From the NCBI GenBank assembly GCA_036924085.1, contig JAVGWX010000018.1, forward strand, positions 18,541,464-18,605,463: a DNA stretch of 64,000 bases. Direction: 5' to 3'. The position numbers and the translations under genes are program-made. This stretch comes from Ariolimax columbianus. Its lineage: Eukaryota; Mollusca; Gastropoda; Stylommatophora; Arionidae. Positions 46,366 through 57,474 of this stretch are shown here, piece after piece; position 1 is the first letter of the stretch, and each line of letters opens with the position of its first letter. The notes under the pieces are model-generated. The model did not search any database. It had not been told where the DNA came from and saw only the letters and a program-made list of their open reading frames with translations.

Positions 46366-46584
46366 GTAAGAAAGAAAGTAAAAAACTTACATAATTACAT
46401 TCATGACTCTGACACTGATTTCTTCAAAAATTGTTTCAGAAAACTGCGGACAGTTACATGTGCGACTGTCCCATGTTACGAAACATGTTACAATACATTG
46501 GTCATATTATTACTTTGTGGATTACGGTATAAATAAAAGAACCGTCGTGAAATTCATTGCAATATTCCTCTCATGGATCTAATC
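46366..46584. other. No gene recognised
   Basis: Short unique AT-rich stretch. Confidence 0.4.
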
Positions 46585-46648
46585 CAGTTTTTCTTCTTCT
46601 TCTTCTTCTTCTTCTTCTTCTTCTTCGTACGAAGAAGAAGAAGAAGTA
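46585..46648. repeat. (TTC)n-CGTACG-(GAA)n inverted repeat
   Basis: A (TTC)12-type run meets a (GAA)5-type run at ttcgtacgaa. The arms are self-complementary. Confidence 0.93.
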
Positions 46649-46769
46649 ATCCAGTATTTAACCACTTCTTATTCTTAAGGGACAGTTGAAATAAAACGTT
46701 TGGGTCAGAGACGCTTAAATCGCTGAACCCTTAAAAACCGATCGCTGAACCTGTTTGGATTTATCATTA

Positions 46770-47990
46770 ACCTATCCATACATTGCTGATCCCAGAGAGA
46801 CCTCACTGAACCTGTCCTTCGCTGAAAACATAGAAGCATCATTGAACCTACAGAGACTGATCGCTGAACCTATAGAGGCTGATCGCTGAACCTATAGAGG
46901 CTGATGACTGAACCTATAGAGACGAATCGCTGAGCCTACAGAGACTGATCGCTGAACCTATAGCGACTGATCGCTGAACTTACAGAGACTGATCGCTGAA
47001 CTTACAGAGACTGATCGCTGAACCTACATATGCTGATCACTGAACCTATAGAGATCGATCGCTGAACCTATAGAGATTGATCGCTGAACCTATAGAGACT
47101 GATCGCTGAACCGACATATGCTGATCGCTGGACCTATAGCGACTGATCGCTGAACCTATAGAGATTGATCGCTGAACCTGTAGAGATTGATTGCTGAACC
47201 TATAGAGATTGATCGATGAACCTATAGAGATTGATCGCTGAACCTATAGAGATTGATTGCTGAACCTATAGAGATTGATTGCTGAACCTATAGAGATTGA
47301 TTGCTGAACCTATAGAGACATCACGGAACCGTTAGAGACATCACTGAACCAATAGAGAAATCACTGAACCAGTACAGACTGATCGCTGAACCTATAGAGA
47401 CTGATCGTTGAACCAATAGAAACATCACTAAACCAATAGAGACATCACTGAACCAATAGAGACATCACTGAACCAATAGAGACATCCCTGAACCAATAGA
47501 GAAATCACTGAACCAATAGAGAAATCACTGAACCAGTACAGACTGATCGCTGAACCTATAGAGACTGATCGTTGAACCAATAGAAACATCACTAAACCAA
47601 TAGAGACATCACTGAACCAATAGAGACATCACTGAACCAATAGAGACATCACTGAACCAATAGAGAAATCACTGAACCAATAGAGAAATCACTGAACCAA
47701 TTGAGACATCACTGAACCAATAAAGGCATCACTGAACCAATAGAGACATCACTGAACCAATAGAGACATCACTGAAGCAATAGATACATCACTGAACCAA
47801 TAAAGAAATCACTGAACCAATAGAGACTTGACTGGACCAATAGAGACATCACTAAACCAATAGAGACATCACTGAACCAATGAAGAAATCACTGAACCAA
47901 TGAAGAAATCACTGAACCAATAGAGACATCACTGAACCAATAGAGACTGATCGCTGAACCTATCCATACATCATTGAACACATAGAGACT
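46770..47990. repeat. Minisatellite with 22-bp and 20-bp units
   Basis: The left part has gatcgctgaacctatagaga plus ct. The right part has tcactgaaccaatagagaca. The two unit types alternate in blocks near 47340-47600. Confidence 0.93.
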
Positions 47991-48129
47991 TTTCGCTGAA
48001 CACCACCAAGCTGGTATGCTAATACCGAGGTAAGCCTGCAAAAGATAACTCTCTGCCACCGAATACAATACATGCCACACATACAATCTGGCCAAGCAAG
48101 CTATTGCTAATCTCCTTCCCTTAACTCAC

Positions 48130-48390
48130 CTGTTGCTCTCCTTTGGTAGCTATCTCGTGGTTGAGCAGCATTTCCACAGCCTCGACATTCTCTTCGCTGA
48201 TGGCGTGCAGCAATGCATCGCCGACCTCAACTCCGTGGGCCAAGAGCAGCTCAATCATCTCAATGTTTTCGTTCTCTATGGAGATCAAGAGGGCTGTCCG
48301 TCCTAGAGGATCCAGGCAGTTTAAGTTCATGCCTGAATGTCTTGCCAGGCTCAGGTACTGTCGGGTTGACGGGACATCTCCTCGCTCCAC
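48130..48390 (-). CDS. TRPC-type cation channel, ankyrin-repeat exon (partial gene)
   Basis: This is an 87-codon internal exon on the minus strand. The acceptor is cccag at 48391-48395 after a pyrimidine-rich tract. The donor is GTGAGT at 48129-48124. Both ends are phase 0. It begins [16 protein letters not shown] and contains the TRPC ankyrin signatures [32 protein letters not shown] and [20 protein letters not shown]. The [18 protein letters not shown] block and the 'VGDALLHAI' step are typical of TRPC4/5-like and invertebrate TRP-gamma channels. The ankyrin region is cytosolic and supports assembly and partner binding. The following exon (ankyrin repeats 3-4, then the TRP-rich linker) was not found between 1 and 48129, so the next intron is probably over 48 kb or the exon is too short to see. 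The exon is intact, with no stops. Confidence 0.87.
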
Positions 48391-48464
48391 CTGGGGAAAA
48401 CAGATGTACATGAACCTTAAGATTTACGTATAAACAAATATAACTGTCAAAATGAAGACCAGTG

Positions 48465-48860
48465 GTACATAAGATTCGAAGGAAGAGACGAAGGGAAGAA
48501 AGAAGACAGGAAGGGACGAAGGAAGACAGTAAGAAACGAAGGAAGACAGGAAGGAACGAAGGAAGACAGGAAGGAACGAAGGAAGACAGGAAGGAACGAA
48601 GGAAGACAGGAAGGAACGAAGGAAGACAGGAAGGAACGAAGGAAGACAGGAAGGAACGAAGGAAGACAGGAAGGGATGAAGGAAGACAGGAAGGGACGAA
48701 GGAAGACAGGAAGGGACGAAGGAAGACAGGAAGGGATGAAGGAAGACAGGAAGGGACGAAGGAAGACAGGTAGCGACTAAGGAAGACAGGAAGAAATGAT
48801 TGAAGACATGAAGGAAAAAAGGAAGACAGGAAGGGCCGAAGGAAGGACGCAAGAAAAGGT
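48465..48860. repeat. 20-bp polypurine minisatellite in the TRPC-like intron
   Basis: About 18 units of aaggaacgaaggaagacagg. On the sense (minus) strand it is a polypyrimidine tract that starts 75 bases upstream of the exon acceptor. Confidence 0.94.
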
Positions 48861-48954
48861 AACATCTCTTTCTTGTGGTAAGGTGCTTTTATTATCTATT
48901 ATCTCAAGGTCCAGGATTGAATACAAGGTAATTATTAATTTCCCTTACTGTAAC

Positions 48955-49340
48955 TCAATCAATCAATGCACAGCGCTTCATTCGGAGCAGAGGACATTTG
49001 CAACCCTCCTCCAGCAAGTTCAATCTTGAGCTGTCCTTTCTGTCTCTTTCCAGTTGAAGTCCAGAGACCGAGCATAATTATCACAGTTTCTGCTTCGGAT
49101 GTTTCTTGGTCTACCTCTCTTCCTCTTCCCCCGCGCATTTCATGTCAGGACCTGTCTGATCACGTTTGGTGGCGCTTACCTTATGGTGTGTCCTATCCAA
49201 CTCCATTTCCTAAATTTTATATGTTGCTCCACGGGCAGATGTTTGCTTCATTCCAACAGAGCGTGATTCTTCCCCAAGTCTTGCCAGCCTTTACCAATTA
49301 TTCTTCGTAGACATTATTGACGAACGACTTGAGTTGTTCC
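48955..49340 (-). pseudogene. LINE ORF2 C-terminal fragment in intron
   Basis: Minus frames give EMELDRTHHKVSATKRDQTG, CAGEEEERRPRN, NCDNYARSLDFNWKETERTA and CWRRVANVLCSE. These follow the 'W.WIGHTLRK', 'RGRPR..WRRD', 'W.E....AQ.R..WR..V..LCS' ending of an RTE/Jockey-like LINE. Frames are shifted and stops are present. Confidence 0.65.
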
Positions 49341-49867
49341 ATTCCCTCTGTGTTGTCTTTCTCGTTCTCCAAGCAGATGAGGCACAAGAGTGCCGATGTG
49401 ACATTGGAATAAGACATTCTTAACTTGGTATTAATCTTCATTTCTCTGGATTCCATATATTATTCAGTAACAGGAACAATTCCCTTGCCGTTCCTATACT
49501 AACCCTTACATGTGTCTCTGCGCACACTACAGTAAAATGGTGCTGTCCAGATATGGGAAGGTTTCTTTCCTGTAATTTCATTGAAATATTTTCCAAGCTC
49601 AAACAAAATCAGGTATGTGTGATCGCTGCTACTAAAAGAGTATATTGTCCCAAAAACTAATACATCGGTTGGGGATGAAGTGTTAGGACCCCCCCCCCCC
49701 CCACCTCCCCGAGTAGTTTAAGTAGCTGCATAGTACGGGAACGCTTGGGTGGCCCAGTGTCTCGGATACGGTTCTGATTAGTAGAGGTCACGGTTAACAC
49801 GGTAGCAAGAGTGACATAGCTTTTGCTAGCGCTTAAACATCCCCAAATTAGTCTGGCAATGGGACAG
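49341..49867. other. No gene; poly-C run at 49689-49706
   Basis: Unique intronic sequence with a C17-type run. The stretch 49745-49815 is weakly tRNA-like but lacks a B box. Confidence 0.4.
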
Positions 49868-50243
49868 GAGCTTCTTCTTCTTATTCTTCTTCTTCTTCTT
49901 CGTTCTCAATCTCCCTCTACCAAACCCTGAAAGGGCTTAAGTAGCAGAATGTATTCCAGAGAACGGAATGCGCTGTGTTGTAGTTTACAACTTGGCTGCG
50001 ATATTTGCACCTTTCGGTCCAACACATTCGAATTCAACAAGGATTATTTGAGTACCGGGTTAGCATTCCCTCTTCGATCCCTTCTCCTTAGCCAATCTGC
50101 CCTGTTGCAGCCTGTTATCCAGGATCACCGCGTGGAGGTGTAGAAGAGTCTTGGCAGCTCTGGTTCGCTGGCCCTGACGCTAGCAGTCAGCTATGGGTCG
50201 CTGACCACTGCAGCTCATGCGCTGCTCAGCGTCTTGATTCCAG
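49868..50243 (-). mobile_element. SINE family B with GAA tail
   Basis: The minus strand runs atcaagacgctgagcagcgc to tttggtagagggagattgag and then aacgaagaagaagaagaaga, so the 3' tail is (GAA)n. The family core is slightly diverged (gttgaattcgaatgtgttgg). Confidence 0.85.
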
Positions 50244-50412
50244 GACAGGAGCTGATTCGCACCTTCTTCCAACCAATCCAGTGTACATAAAGTCAAATGT
50301 GAATGACCAAGGGCATCTCCAGAAGATACAGATTAAGGAGCTACGACAGTCCCAAAAGGGTCGGTTCCATCGCATGTGTCAAATGCGTGACCAGATAGAT
50401 AATGAGATGATT

Positions 50413-51000
50413 TGATCTTCTCATGAGAACACTACCTGTCAAAGATTTGATCTTCTCATGAGAACACAACCTGGTGAGGATTTGATCTTCTCATGAGAAC
50501 ACAACCTGGTGAGGATTTGATCTTCTCATGAGAACACAACCTGGTGAGGATTTGATCTTCTCATGAGAACACAACCTGGTGAGGGTTTGATCTTCTCATG
50601 AGAACACAACCTGGTGAGGATTTGATCTTCTCATGAGAACACAACCTGGTGAGGATTTGATCTTCTCATGAGAACACAACCTGGTGAGGATTTGATCTTC
50701 TCATGAGAACACAACCTGGTGAGGATTTGATCTTCTCATGAGAACACAACCTGGTGAGGATTTGATCTTCTCACGAGAACACTACCTGGTGATAATTTGA
50801 TCTACTCATAAGAACACAACCTGGTGAGGATTTGATCTTCTCATGAGAACACTACCTGGTGATAATTTGATCTTCTCATGAGAACACAACCTGGTGAGGA
50901 TTTGATCTTCTCATGAGAACACTACCTGGTGATAATTTGATCTTCTCATGAGAACACAACCTGGTGAGGATTTGATCTTCTCATGAGAACACTACCTGAT
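50413..51000. repeat. 35-bp minisatellite
   Basis: About 16 units of gatttgatcttctcatgaga plus acacaacctggtgag. The palindrome tctcatgaga lies within each unit. Confidence 0.94.
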
Positions 51001-51174
51001 TAGCTTCCCTTGCGGACAAATACGCGGAGGCTCGAAGAAGACTACCAAGAGGACAGGGGGTAGAAGACGGTAAGATGATTTTCCAGCGACAAGGGTTAAT
51101 GACGCCAGACGCGACGCATCTGGCTCTATAGAGGCGACTAAGGCTCCTCACATAGCCCATAAAGGTACAAGTGG

Positions 51175-51254
51175 ACTGCTAACTAACTAACCAACTAACT
51201 AATTAACTAACTAAAGTAATTAACTGACTAACTGCCTGTCTCACTAACTGACGG

Positions 51255-51295
<41 letters not shown>

Positions 51296-51315
51296 ACTAA
51301 CTAAACTGACTAACT
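51175..51315. repeat. (AACT)n microsatellite
   Basis: aactaactaactaactaact with a few substitutions. Confidence 0.93.
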
Positions 51316-51659
51316 GTGTGTATCAGATTCAGACAGACAACGCCATCAAACTCTCAAGTAAAGAGAAAGAAATGAAAACTAATGACAGATAATTGGAAAA
51401 TACTAAACGCTGGAAAAAAAAAATTAAATTGAGAAAAAGTGTAGAAAGAACACAATTTGAAGCTTGTGATTATTGATGAGTTAATTAAGTGGAACGACTG
51501 ACAATAACTGAATGACTGAACGATATAAAGATATGATTACAGGAAGCTTTTAACAGAGATAATTGGGAGAAACAACGTTATTTCTTTTAGCACAACAAAT
51601 ACATGTATCTTCTACTACAAACAATGCTAATTAAACTGAGACTGCGGATTCTTCAATAA
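51316..51659. other. No gene recognised
   Basis: AT-rich intronic sequence. Confidence 0.4.
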
Positions 51660-51890
51660 ATTGTACTGTTCTTTTCAGTGTCCCAATACCGCTGTACAGT
51701 TGCTCCTCAAGGGAAGTAGGCGAAGGGCATATCTTTCTCTTCAGATCTGTGTGCTGGGAGGCAGTCTTGTTGTACATGTGCTGCTGTTATATTTGCCAGG
51801 CCGCAGTAACATAGGCTGGTGGTACTTATCTTGAATCTGGTCTACAGGTGGTGTCTCATTCTGCTTTGGTCAATTGTGGAGACGCTAGAT
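51660..51890 (-). pseudogene. LINE C-terminal zinc-segment fragment
   Basis: The minus frame reads TRFKISTTSLCYCGLANITA AHVQQDCL, a 'C.CG....TA.H.LQ.C' segment as in the RNase H-type LINE at 57480-58572 (CPCGTGKMTAEHLLQDCP). Confidence 0.6.
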
Positions 51891-51892
51891 GA

Positions 51893-52014
51893 TAACTTTT
51901 AGTCATTTCTGGATAGTTGGTAGTATCCTTGGTCATTTCTGGATGGCTGGTAGTGTCCTAGGTCATTTCTGGATGGTTGGTAGTGTCCTTGGTCATTTCT
52001 GGATGGTTGGTAGT
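51893..52014. repeat. 30-bp tandem repeat, 4 copies
   Basis: ggtcatttctggatggttgg plus tagtgtcctt. The last copy is interrupted by a SINE. Confidence 0.9.
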
Positions 52015-52287
52015 GGCAAAGGCCGCCGTCCATCGTAGACGATGATGGCATAATTAATTTTGCTAGCGCTATTTTTAAAAAGGATTAACTGCGCTACTTC
52101 TTATCCTCACTCTCTCGTCTCGAGCCGCCCGACTCCAGTGGCAAGTCAAGGACAAAACGATTCGGGAGTGACTACGAGATGCAGGGGACTCCGCATCAGG
52201 CATCCATGAAAAAGACGGCAGAGTCCGGAGTCGAACCCACACCACCTGATCACGAAGCCGACGGCTTAACCACTTCGCCACGGAATA
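52015..52287 (-). mobile_element. SINE family D, with 9-bp target duplication
   Basis: Homologous to 13807-14089. The minus head is cgaagtggttaagccgtcgg with B box gtgggttcgactccgg. Flanks gttggtagt at 52006-52014 and 52288-52296 form a direct repeat inside the 30-bp array. Confidence 0.88.
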
Positions 52288-52314
52288 GTTGGTAGTATGC
52301 AGGAAGTTATTAGT

Positions 52315-53010
52315 ATTACATGTTTCCTAGAGGTTGGGGCAGGTCATCAGGTGGTCTGGGTCCTGTATTGCGCCAGAGTCACATGTTTCCTAGAGGTTGT
52401 GGCAGGTCATCAGGTGGTCTGGGTCCTGTATTGCGCCAGAGTCACATGTTTCCTAGAGGTTGGGGCAGGTCATCAGGTGGTCTGGGTCCTGTATTGCGCC
52501 AGAGTCACATGTTTCCTAGAGGTTTGGGCAGGTCATCAGGTGGTGTGGGTCCTGTTTTGCGCAAGAGTCACATGTTTCCTAGAGGTTGGGGCAGGTCATC
52601 AGGTGGTCTGGGTCCTGTATTGCGCCAGAGTCACATTTTTCCTAGAGTTTGGGGCAGGTCATCAGGTGGTCTGGGTCCTGTATTGCGCCAGAGTCACATG
52701 TTTCCTAGAGGTTGGGGCAGGTCATCAGGTGGTCTGGGTCCTGTATTGCGCCAGAGTCACATGTTTCCTAGAGGTTGGGGCAGGTCATCAGGTGGTCTGG
52801 GTCCTGTATTGCGCCAGAGTCACATGTTTCCTAGAGGTTGGGGCAGGTCATCAGGTGGTCTGGGTCCTGTATTGCGCCAGAGTCACATTTTTCCTAGAGT
52901 TTGGGGCAGGTCATCAGGTGGTCTGGGTCCTGTATTGCGCCAGAGTCACATGTTTCCTAGAGGTTGGGGCAGGTCATCAGGTGGTCTGGGTCCTGTATTG
53001 CGCCAGTCAC
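52315..53010. repeat. 63-bp minisatellite
   Basis: Eleven units of tcacatgtttcctagaggtt plus ggggcaggtcatcaggtggt, ctgggtcctgtattgcgcca and gag. A variant with ttttcctagagtttgggg occurs twice, at a four-unit spacing. Confidence 0.95.
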
Positions 53011-53139
53011 GTGTTTCCGTGTCCAAGTACCACGTCACACAGCATGCATCCAGTATTCAGCCACCTGAATTGCCTTGTCATTTGCCTTCATCATGATAGA
53101 TGATGTCCAGGGGTATGCTCCCCATGAAGTTCCAAATCT

Positions 53140-53750
53140 GTGGCCTGCATCAATTCGTGCCCATCACTGGAGCCTGCATCAATTCGTGTCTATCTCTGGG
53201 GCCTGCACCAATTCGTGCCGGTCTCTGGGGCCTGCATCAATTTGTGCCGGTCTCTGGGGCCTGCACCAATTCGTGCCGGTCTCTGGGGCCTGCATCAAGT
53301 CGTGCCGGTCTCTGGGGCCTGCACCAATTCGTGCCGGTCTCTGGGGCCTGCATCAATTCGTGCCGGTCTCTGGGGCTTGCATCAATTCGTGCCCATCTTT
53401 GGGGCCTGCATCAATTCGTGCCCATCTATGAGGCCTGCATCAATTCGTGCCCATCTCTGGGTACTGCATCAATTCGTGTCAGTCTCTGGGTCCTGCATCA
53501 ATTCATGCCCATCTATGGGGCCTGCATTAATTCATGACCATCTATGGGGCCTGCATCAATTCATGACCATCTATGGGGCCTGCATCAATTCATGACCATC
53601 TATGGGGCCTGCATCAATTCGTGTCCATCTCGCGGGCCTGCATCAATTCGTGCCGGTCTCTGGGGCCTGCATCAATTCGTTCCGGTCTCTGGGGCCTGCA
53701 TCAATTCGTGCCGGTCTCTGGGGCCTGTATCAATTCGTGCCCATCTCTAG
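53140..53750. repeat. 29-bp minisatellite
   Basis: About 21 units of ctgcatcaattcgtgccggt plus ctctggggc. The homologous segment at 39045-39075 has a single unit. Confidence 0.95.
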
Positions 53751-53938
53751 ACACGGCGATTCTTAGGGCTTGACTGTTTCGGCTTTGTTGATTTTTAGGA
53801 AACTGTGTCTGAATTTGAGTCTTGTGCTCTGTGGTTTCCTCCGATGTTACACAATGGTAGTATCCATTGTATCCCTGCTTTCTGGAATTCGTAACTATAA
53901 AACTTTTGTTCTTCAAAATGCAGCCACCAACAATAACA
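53751..53938. other. LINE-derived flank homologous to 39070-39180
   Basis: cttgactgtttcggctttgt, tgatttttaggaaactgtgt and gagtcttgtgctctgt correspond to the segment after the single unit at 39045-39075. Confidence 0.6.
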
Positions 53939-54195
53939 ATAGGGCATAGCTACAAATTAACTAAAAAGATGTCCAGATTAGATATCAGGAAATATTTTTT
54001 TTAGTCAGAGAGTGGTGAATGTTTGGAATGCATTGCCTCGGGAGGTAGTAGAGGCAGGAACAATTAATGCATTTAAGAATACATTGGATGCGCATATCTT
54101 TTAGACCAATGGTAATGTAAATGAAACTGGATGTATACCGATTCTGCAGAGTCTTCTAAGCCAGGAAAAAGACGTTAAGTTAAGTTAAGTAAGAC
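53939..54195 (+). pseudogene. CR1-like LINE 3' end
   Basis: The frame reads GHSYKLTKKMSRLDIRKYFF, SQRVVNVWNALPREVVEAG and TINAFKNTLDAHI, then a stop. This is the conserved end of CR1-type reverse transcriptases ('R..FFSQRVVN.WN.LP..VV.A...N.FK..LD'). The 3' UTR tail ctgcagagtcttctaagcca then gacgttaagttaagttaag follows. It is truncated at its 5' end. Confidence 0.88.
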
Positions 54196-54522
54196 ATTTT
54201 CTAAACAGCTGCCCTCAATTATTTGAGTTGACAGTTACAGTAGGACTAGAGTGCCGTTAGGTCTGACTCTGTCCCAGCCAGTATCACGATTTTCTCACGC
54301 ATTTGGTTTTTGTAAAAAATGCATTTAAAGAAACATGTATGAAGAATTAATCAAATGCAATAATAGCACAGGGAATAGTCATGTCTAATTGTTATGTTTG
54401 TCTTATTTCTGTTGAGTTAATGACTTTCAACACCATGAACCCCCCACTTCTTAAATTAGGTTGTTTTTCCATTTGAACACAGTAATTCTTGCTATATGAT
54501 GTCGTATTTACGTTAATTCCGG
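54196..54522. other. No gene recognised
   Basis: Unique intronic sequence. Confidence 0.4.
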
Positions 54523-54870
54523 GTGTGGTAGCACGTGTCATTTGTGTGGTAGCAGGTGTCATTTGTGTGGTAGCAGGTGTCATTTGTGTGGTAGCAGGTG
54601 TCATTTGTGTGGTAGTAGGTGTCATTTGTGTGGTAGTAGGTGTCATTTGTGTGGTAGCAGGTGTCATTTGTGTGGTAGGTGTTATTTGTGTGTTAGCAGG
54701 TGTCATTTGTGTGGTAACAGGTGTCCTTTGTGTGGTAGTTGGTGTCATTTGTGTGGTAGTAGGTGTTATTTGTGTGGTAACAGGTGTCATTTGTGTGGTA
54801 GCAGGTGTCATTTGTGTGATATCAGGTGTCATTTGTGTGATATCAGGTGTCATTTGTGTGGTAGCTTTAG
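54523..54870. repeat. 21-bp minisatellite
   Basis: About 16 units of gtgtggtagcaggtgtcatt plus t. Confidence 0.94.
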
Positions 54871-54884
54871 TTTTTCTATCTATA

Positions 54885-55150
54885 ATCTATAAATACGACT
54901 TCGTTTTGTATTCATACTCATATATCTCCCTTTCGTATTTTATCATACTCTATATCTTCCTTTCGTATTTTATCATACTCATATATCTCCCTTTCGTATT
55001 TTATCATACTCTATATCTTCCTTTCGTATTTTATCATACTCTATATCTCCCTTTCGTATTTTATCATACTCTATATCTCCATTTCGTATTTTTATATACT
55101 CTATTTCTCCCTTTCGTATTTGATCAAACTCCATATCTGCTTTTTGTATT
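54885..55150. repeat. 30-bp minisatellite
   Basis: Eight to nine units of ctatatctccctttcgtatt plus ttatcatact. Confidence 0.93.
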
Positions 55151-55169
55151 TTGTCATAAACTTTGGATA

Positions 55170-55390
55170 CAGGTAGTAAGATAAACATATTTAGATAGGC
55201 AGTAAGGTAAACATATTGAGATAGGTAATAAGGTAATCATATATCAGACAGGTAATAAGGTAAACATATATTCAGACAGGTAATAAGGTAAACATATATT
55301 CAGACAGGTAATAAGGTAAACATATATTCAGACAGGTAATAAGGTAAACATATATTCAGAAATGTAATAAGGTAAACATATGCGAAGACA
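55170..55390. repeat. 28-bp minisatellite
   Basis: Seven to eight units of aaggtaaacatatattcaga plus caggtaat. Confidence 0.93.
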
Positions 55391-56044
55391 CAGTGTAAGA
55401 TAGTTAGATGATAAGTTAAACGCAAACGTATATAGATTATCAGACAGATGGGAAAATAGACTGCCAGAAATACATCCAGAAACAAGAAGCGTTGAAGGAG
55501 ATATATATGTTTAAATTACATTTGTCTTGTTAAACAACATGGACTTTGTAAAATGGAATCCCTAGTTCTGACCCCATCTGCCTCTCATTCAACTAAAATT
55601 TTTACGTTAACAACGCCAGCCTCTAGAGGTTTTATTTGAGTTATTCTGAGTTCTGGCCACAAGGAATGTCGTTAGACTGACAAAAGATTGCAGTTTTTCG
55701 TAAAAGGTTTTTTTTATTTATTCAAAGAATACCGTCGCCACATGCTGAGCCAAAACGTGCGCTGGTCACAGATGTAACAAGGTCGGGTATCAATTGGCGT
55801 GTCTGCTCATTATTGTGCTTTCATTATTGTAATACTTATGAGCTTTCATTAGCTTTGTCAGTACAGGGAAAATAATTATAAATTTTAAAGAGGTTGGGAC
55901 TTGTATTTGTCCTGGGAAATTCCTGGAGTATATTTATTTGCATACTATATGACACATGAATGAGGCCTCACCAACCACATCACATTCTCTTGTAGAATAG
56001 GCGGTTCAATGTCGCTTTGGATGATGGGGGAAGTAAGCTACCTA
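55391..56044. other. No gene recognised
   Basis: Unique intronic AT-rich sequence. Confidence 0.4.
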
Positions 56045-56205
56045 GCACCTTCTTCATCGTCTTCTGCGATCATTCTCAATCTCCCACTACCAAGCCGTGA
56101 ACAGGATTTTACAAGTAGTAGGATGTAGTCCGGAGAAGAGAATGCGATGTGTCGCTAGTTTACAGTTTGACTGCGATATTTGCACGTTTCGGTCCGACAC
56201 ATCCA
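56045..56205 (-). mobile_element. SINE family B, 5'-truncated
   Basis: The minus strand reads atgtgtcggaccgaaacgtg, cattctcttctccggactac, cggcttggtagtgggagatt and gagaatgatcgcagaagacg, then gatgaagaag. Confidence 0.75.
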
Positions 56206-57164
56206 TCTCTGGCACAAGCCTAGCACGTCTGTGAGACATATCCAAGGTCCGTTCAAAATCTATCGGACCTTTTTTTTCTTTCCAGCGGAAACAACTGAAG
56301 CACCGACGGTGTCCCCTCACGGAGAGGTGTAAGGGGTCTTCATGCGCAAGTGCGAATCACTTCCCACAGCCCTCAGGTAGCCACCAGTCGCTAGCAGTCA
56401 GTCTGTGAGTGAGTGAGTGAACATTGTGAATATCTGTCGTATTTTCGTGTGCTGCGAAAAGACGAAACGACTTAAGCAGAGCAATTGCATTACATTTTGA
56501 AAAAAAAGTATAGTGATATCGAACTGGAAACCATTCGTTGAAGATACCACAGGGAGTGGCAAATCGCTCCAAAGATGGCCGCACATTGGTGGGGAGCCAA
56601 CCACATGTCTGCACGCGCTCAACAGGCCCAAATGACGAGGTCATGGACTAAATACGGACTTTGGTCATATAGAACCGTAGAGTCACCATTTAAGAACTTG
56701 TGGATGAGGTAGAGTGAAGAATTGATTCGCTGCACTCCATTTTGAGCGAGGATTTGGCTATGTGGGGAGTGTCCGCGAATTTCGCGCCGAAGCTGCTAAT
56801 GATGGAGCAGAAGCAACTACTTCTAGAAGTCTCGAAGGACATGCTGGGCTGCGCAAACGCGATCGCGACCACCTGAAAACAGTGATCCCTGGTGGATAGC
56901 CATGGTTTTAGACATTAGAAAATAGCAATGCTTTTGAAAATAAATGTTTTAAAAACTGTTGAACATTGGCATGGAAGAATTCGAGACCAATAAGCTAATA
57001 AGAGAAATCACGAGCCATCAATATTTCTTTATTATTACAGGGAAAAAACGTCGGACATAGATCGGGCATCTGCTTAGAATAAACAGGAAAATACTTCAAT
57101 TGCAGACAGTTTTGTGGGCCTTAGATGACAGCAGAAAGAGAAAAAGGCCAACGGAGACTCTTCA
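56206..57164. other. Unassigned sequence, possible decayed DNA transposon
   Basis: A TIR-like start, gtccgttcaaaatctatcgg (56249), resembles the fold-back family end only loosely. The + frames read SRAIALHFEKK with frameshifts. I cannot assign it to a family. Confidence 0.25.
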
Positions 57165-57470
57165 GAGAACAGTATTCAGAGATGGCCCAACTGTGGGTCC
57201 AATGTTCAGAGATGGTCCAACTTTGGGTCCAATCATCAGAGATGGCCCAACTGTGGGTCCAATCACCAGAGATGGCCCAACTGTGGGTCCAATCATCAGA
57301 GATGGCCCAACTGTGGGTCCAATCATAAGAGATGGCCCAACTGTGGGTACAATCATCAGAGATGGTCCAACTGTGGGTACAATCATTAGAGATGGTCCAA
57401 CTGTGGGTCCAATCTTCAGAGATGGTCCAACTTTGGGTCCAATCATCAGAGATGGTCCAACTGTGGGTAC
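57165..57470. repeat. 30-bp minisatellite
   Basis: Ten units of cagagatggcccaactgtgg plus gtccaatcat. It abuts the (GAA)n tail of a LINE. Confidence 0.95.
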
Positions 57471-57474
57471 TTCT

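Noticed and set aside
48566..48773. Lys/Arg/Glu-rich 103-codon frame near the TRPC exon
   Set aside because: Translation of the 20-bp polypurine array.
50413..51000. Regular 35-bp direct repeats resembling a CRISPR array
   Set aside because: Units are contiguous with no unique spacers, and the context is a eukaryotic intron.
56357..56644. 95-codon minus frame as an exon
   Set aside because: No splice sites or family motif; likely the antisense of a decayed repeat.
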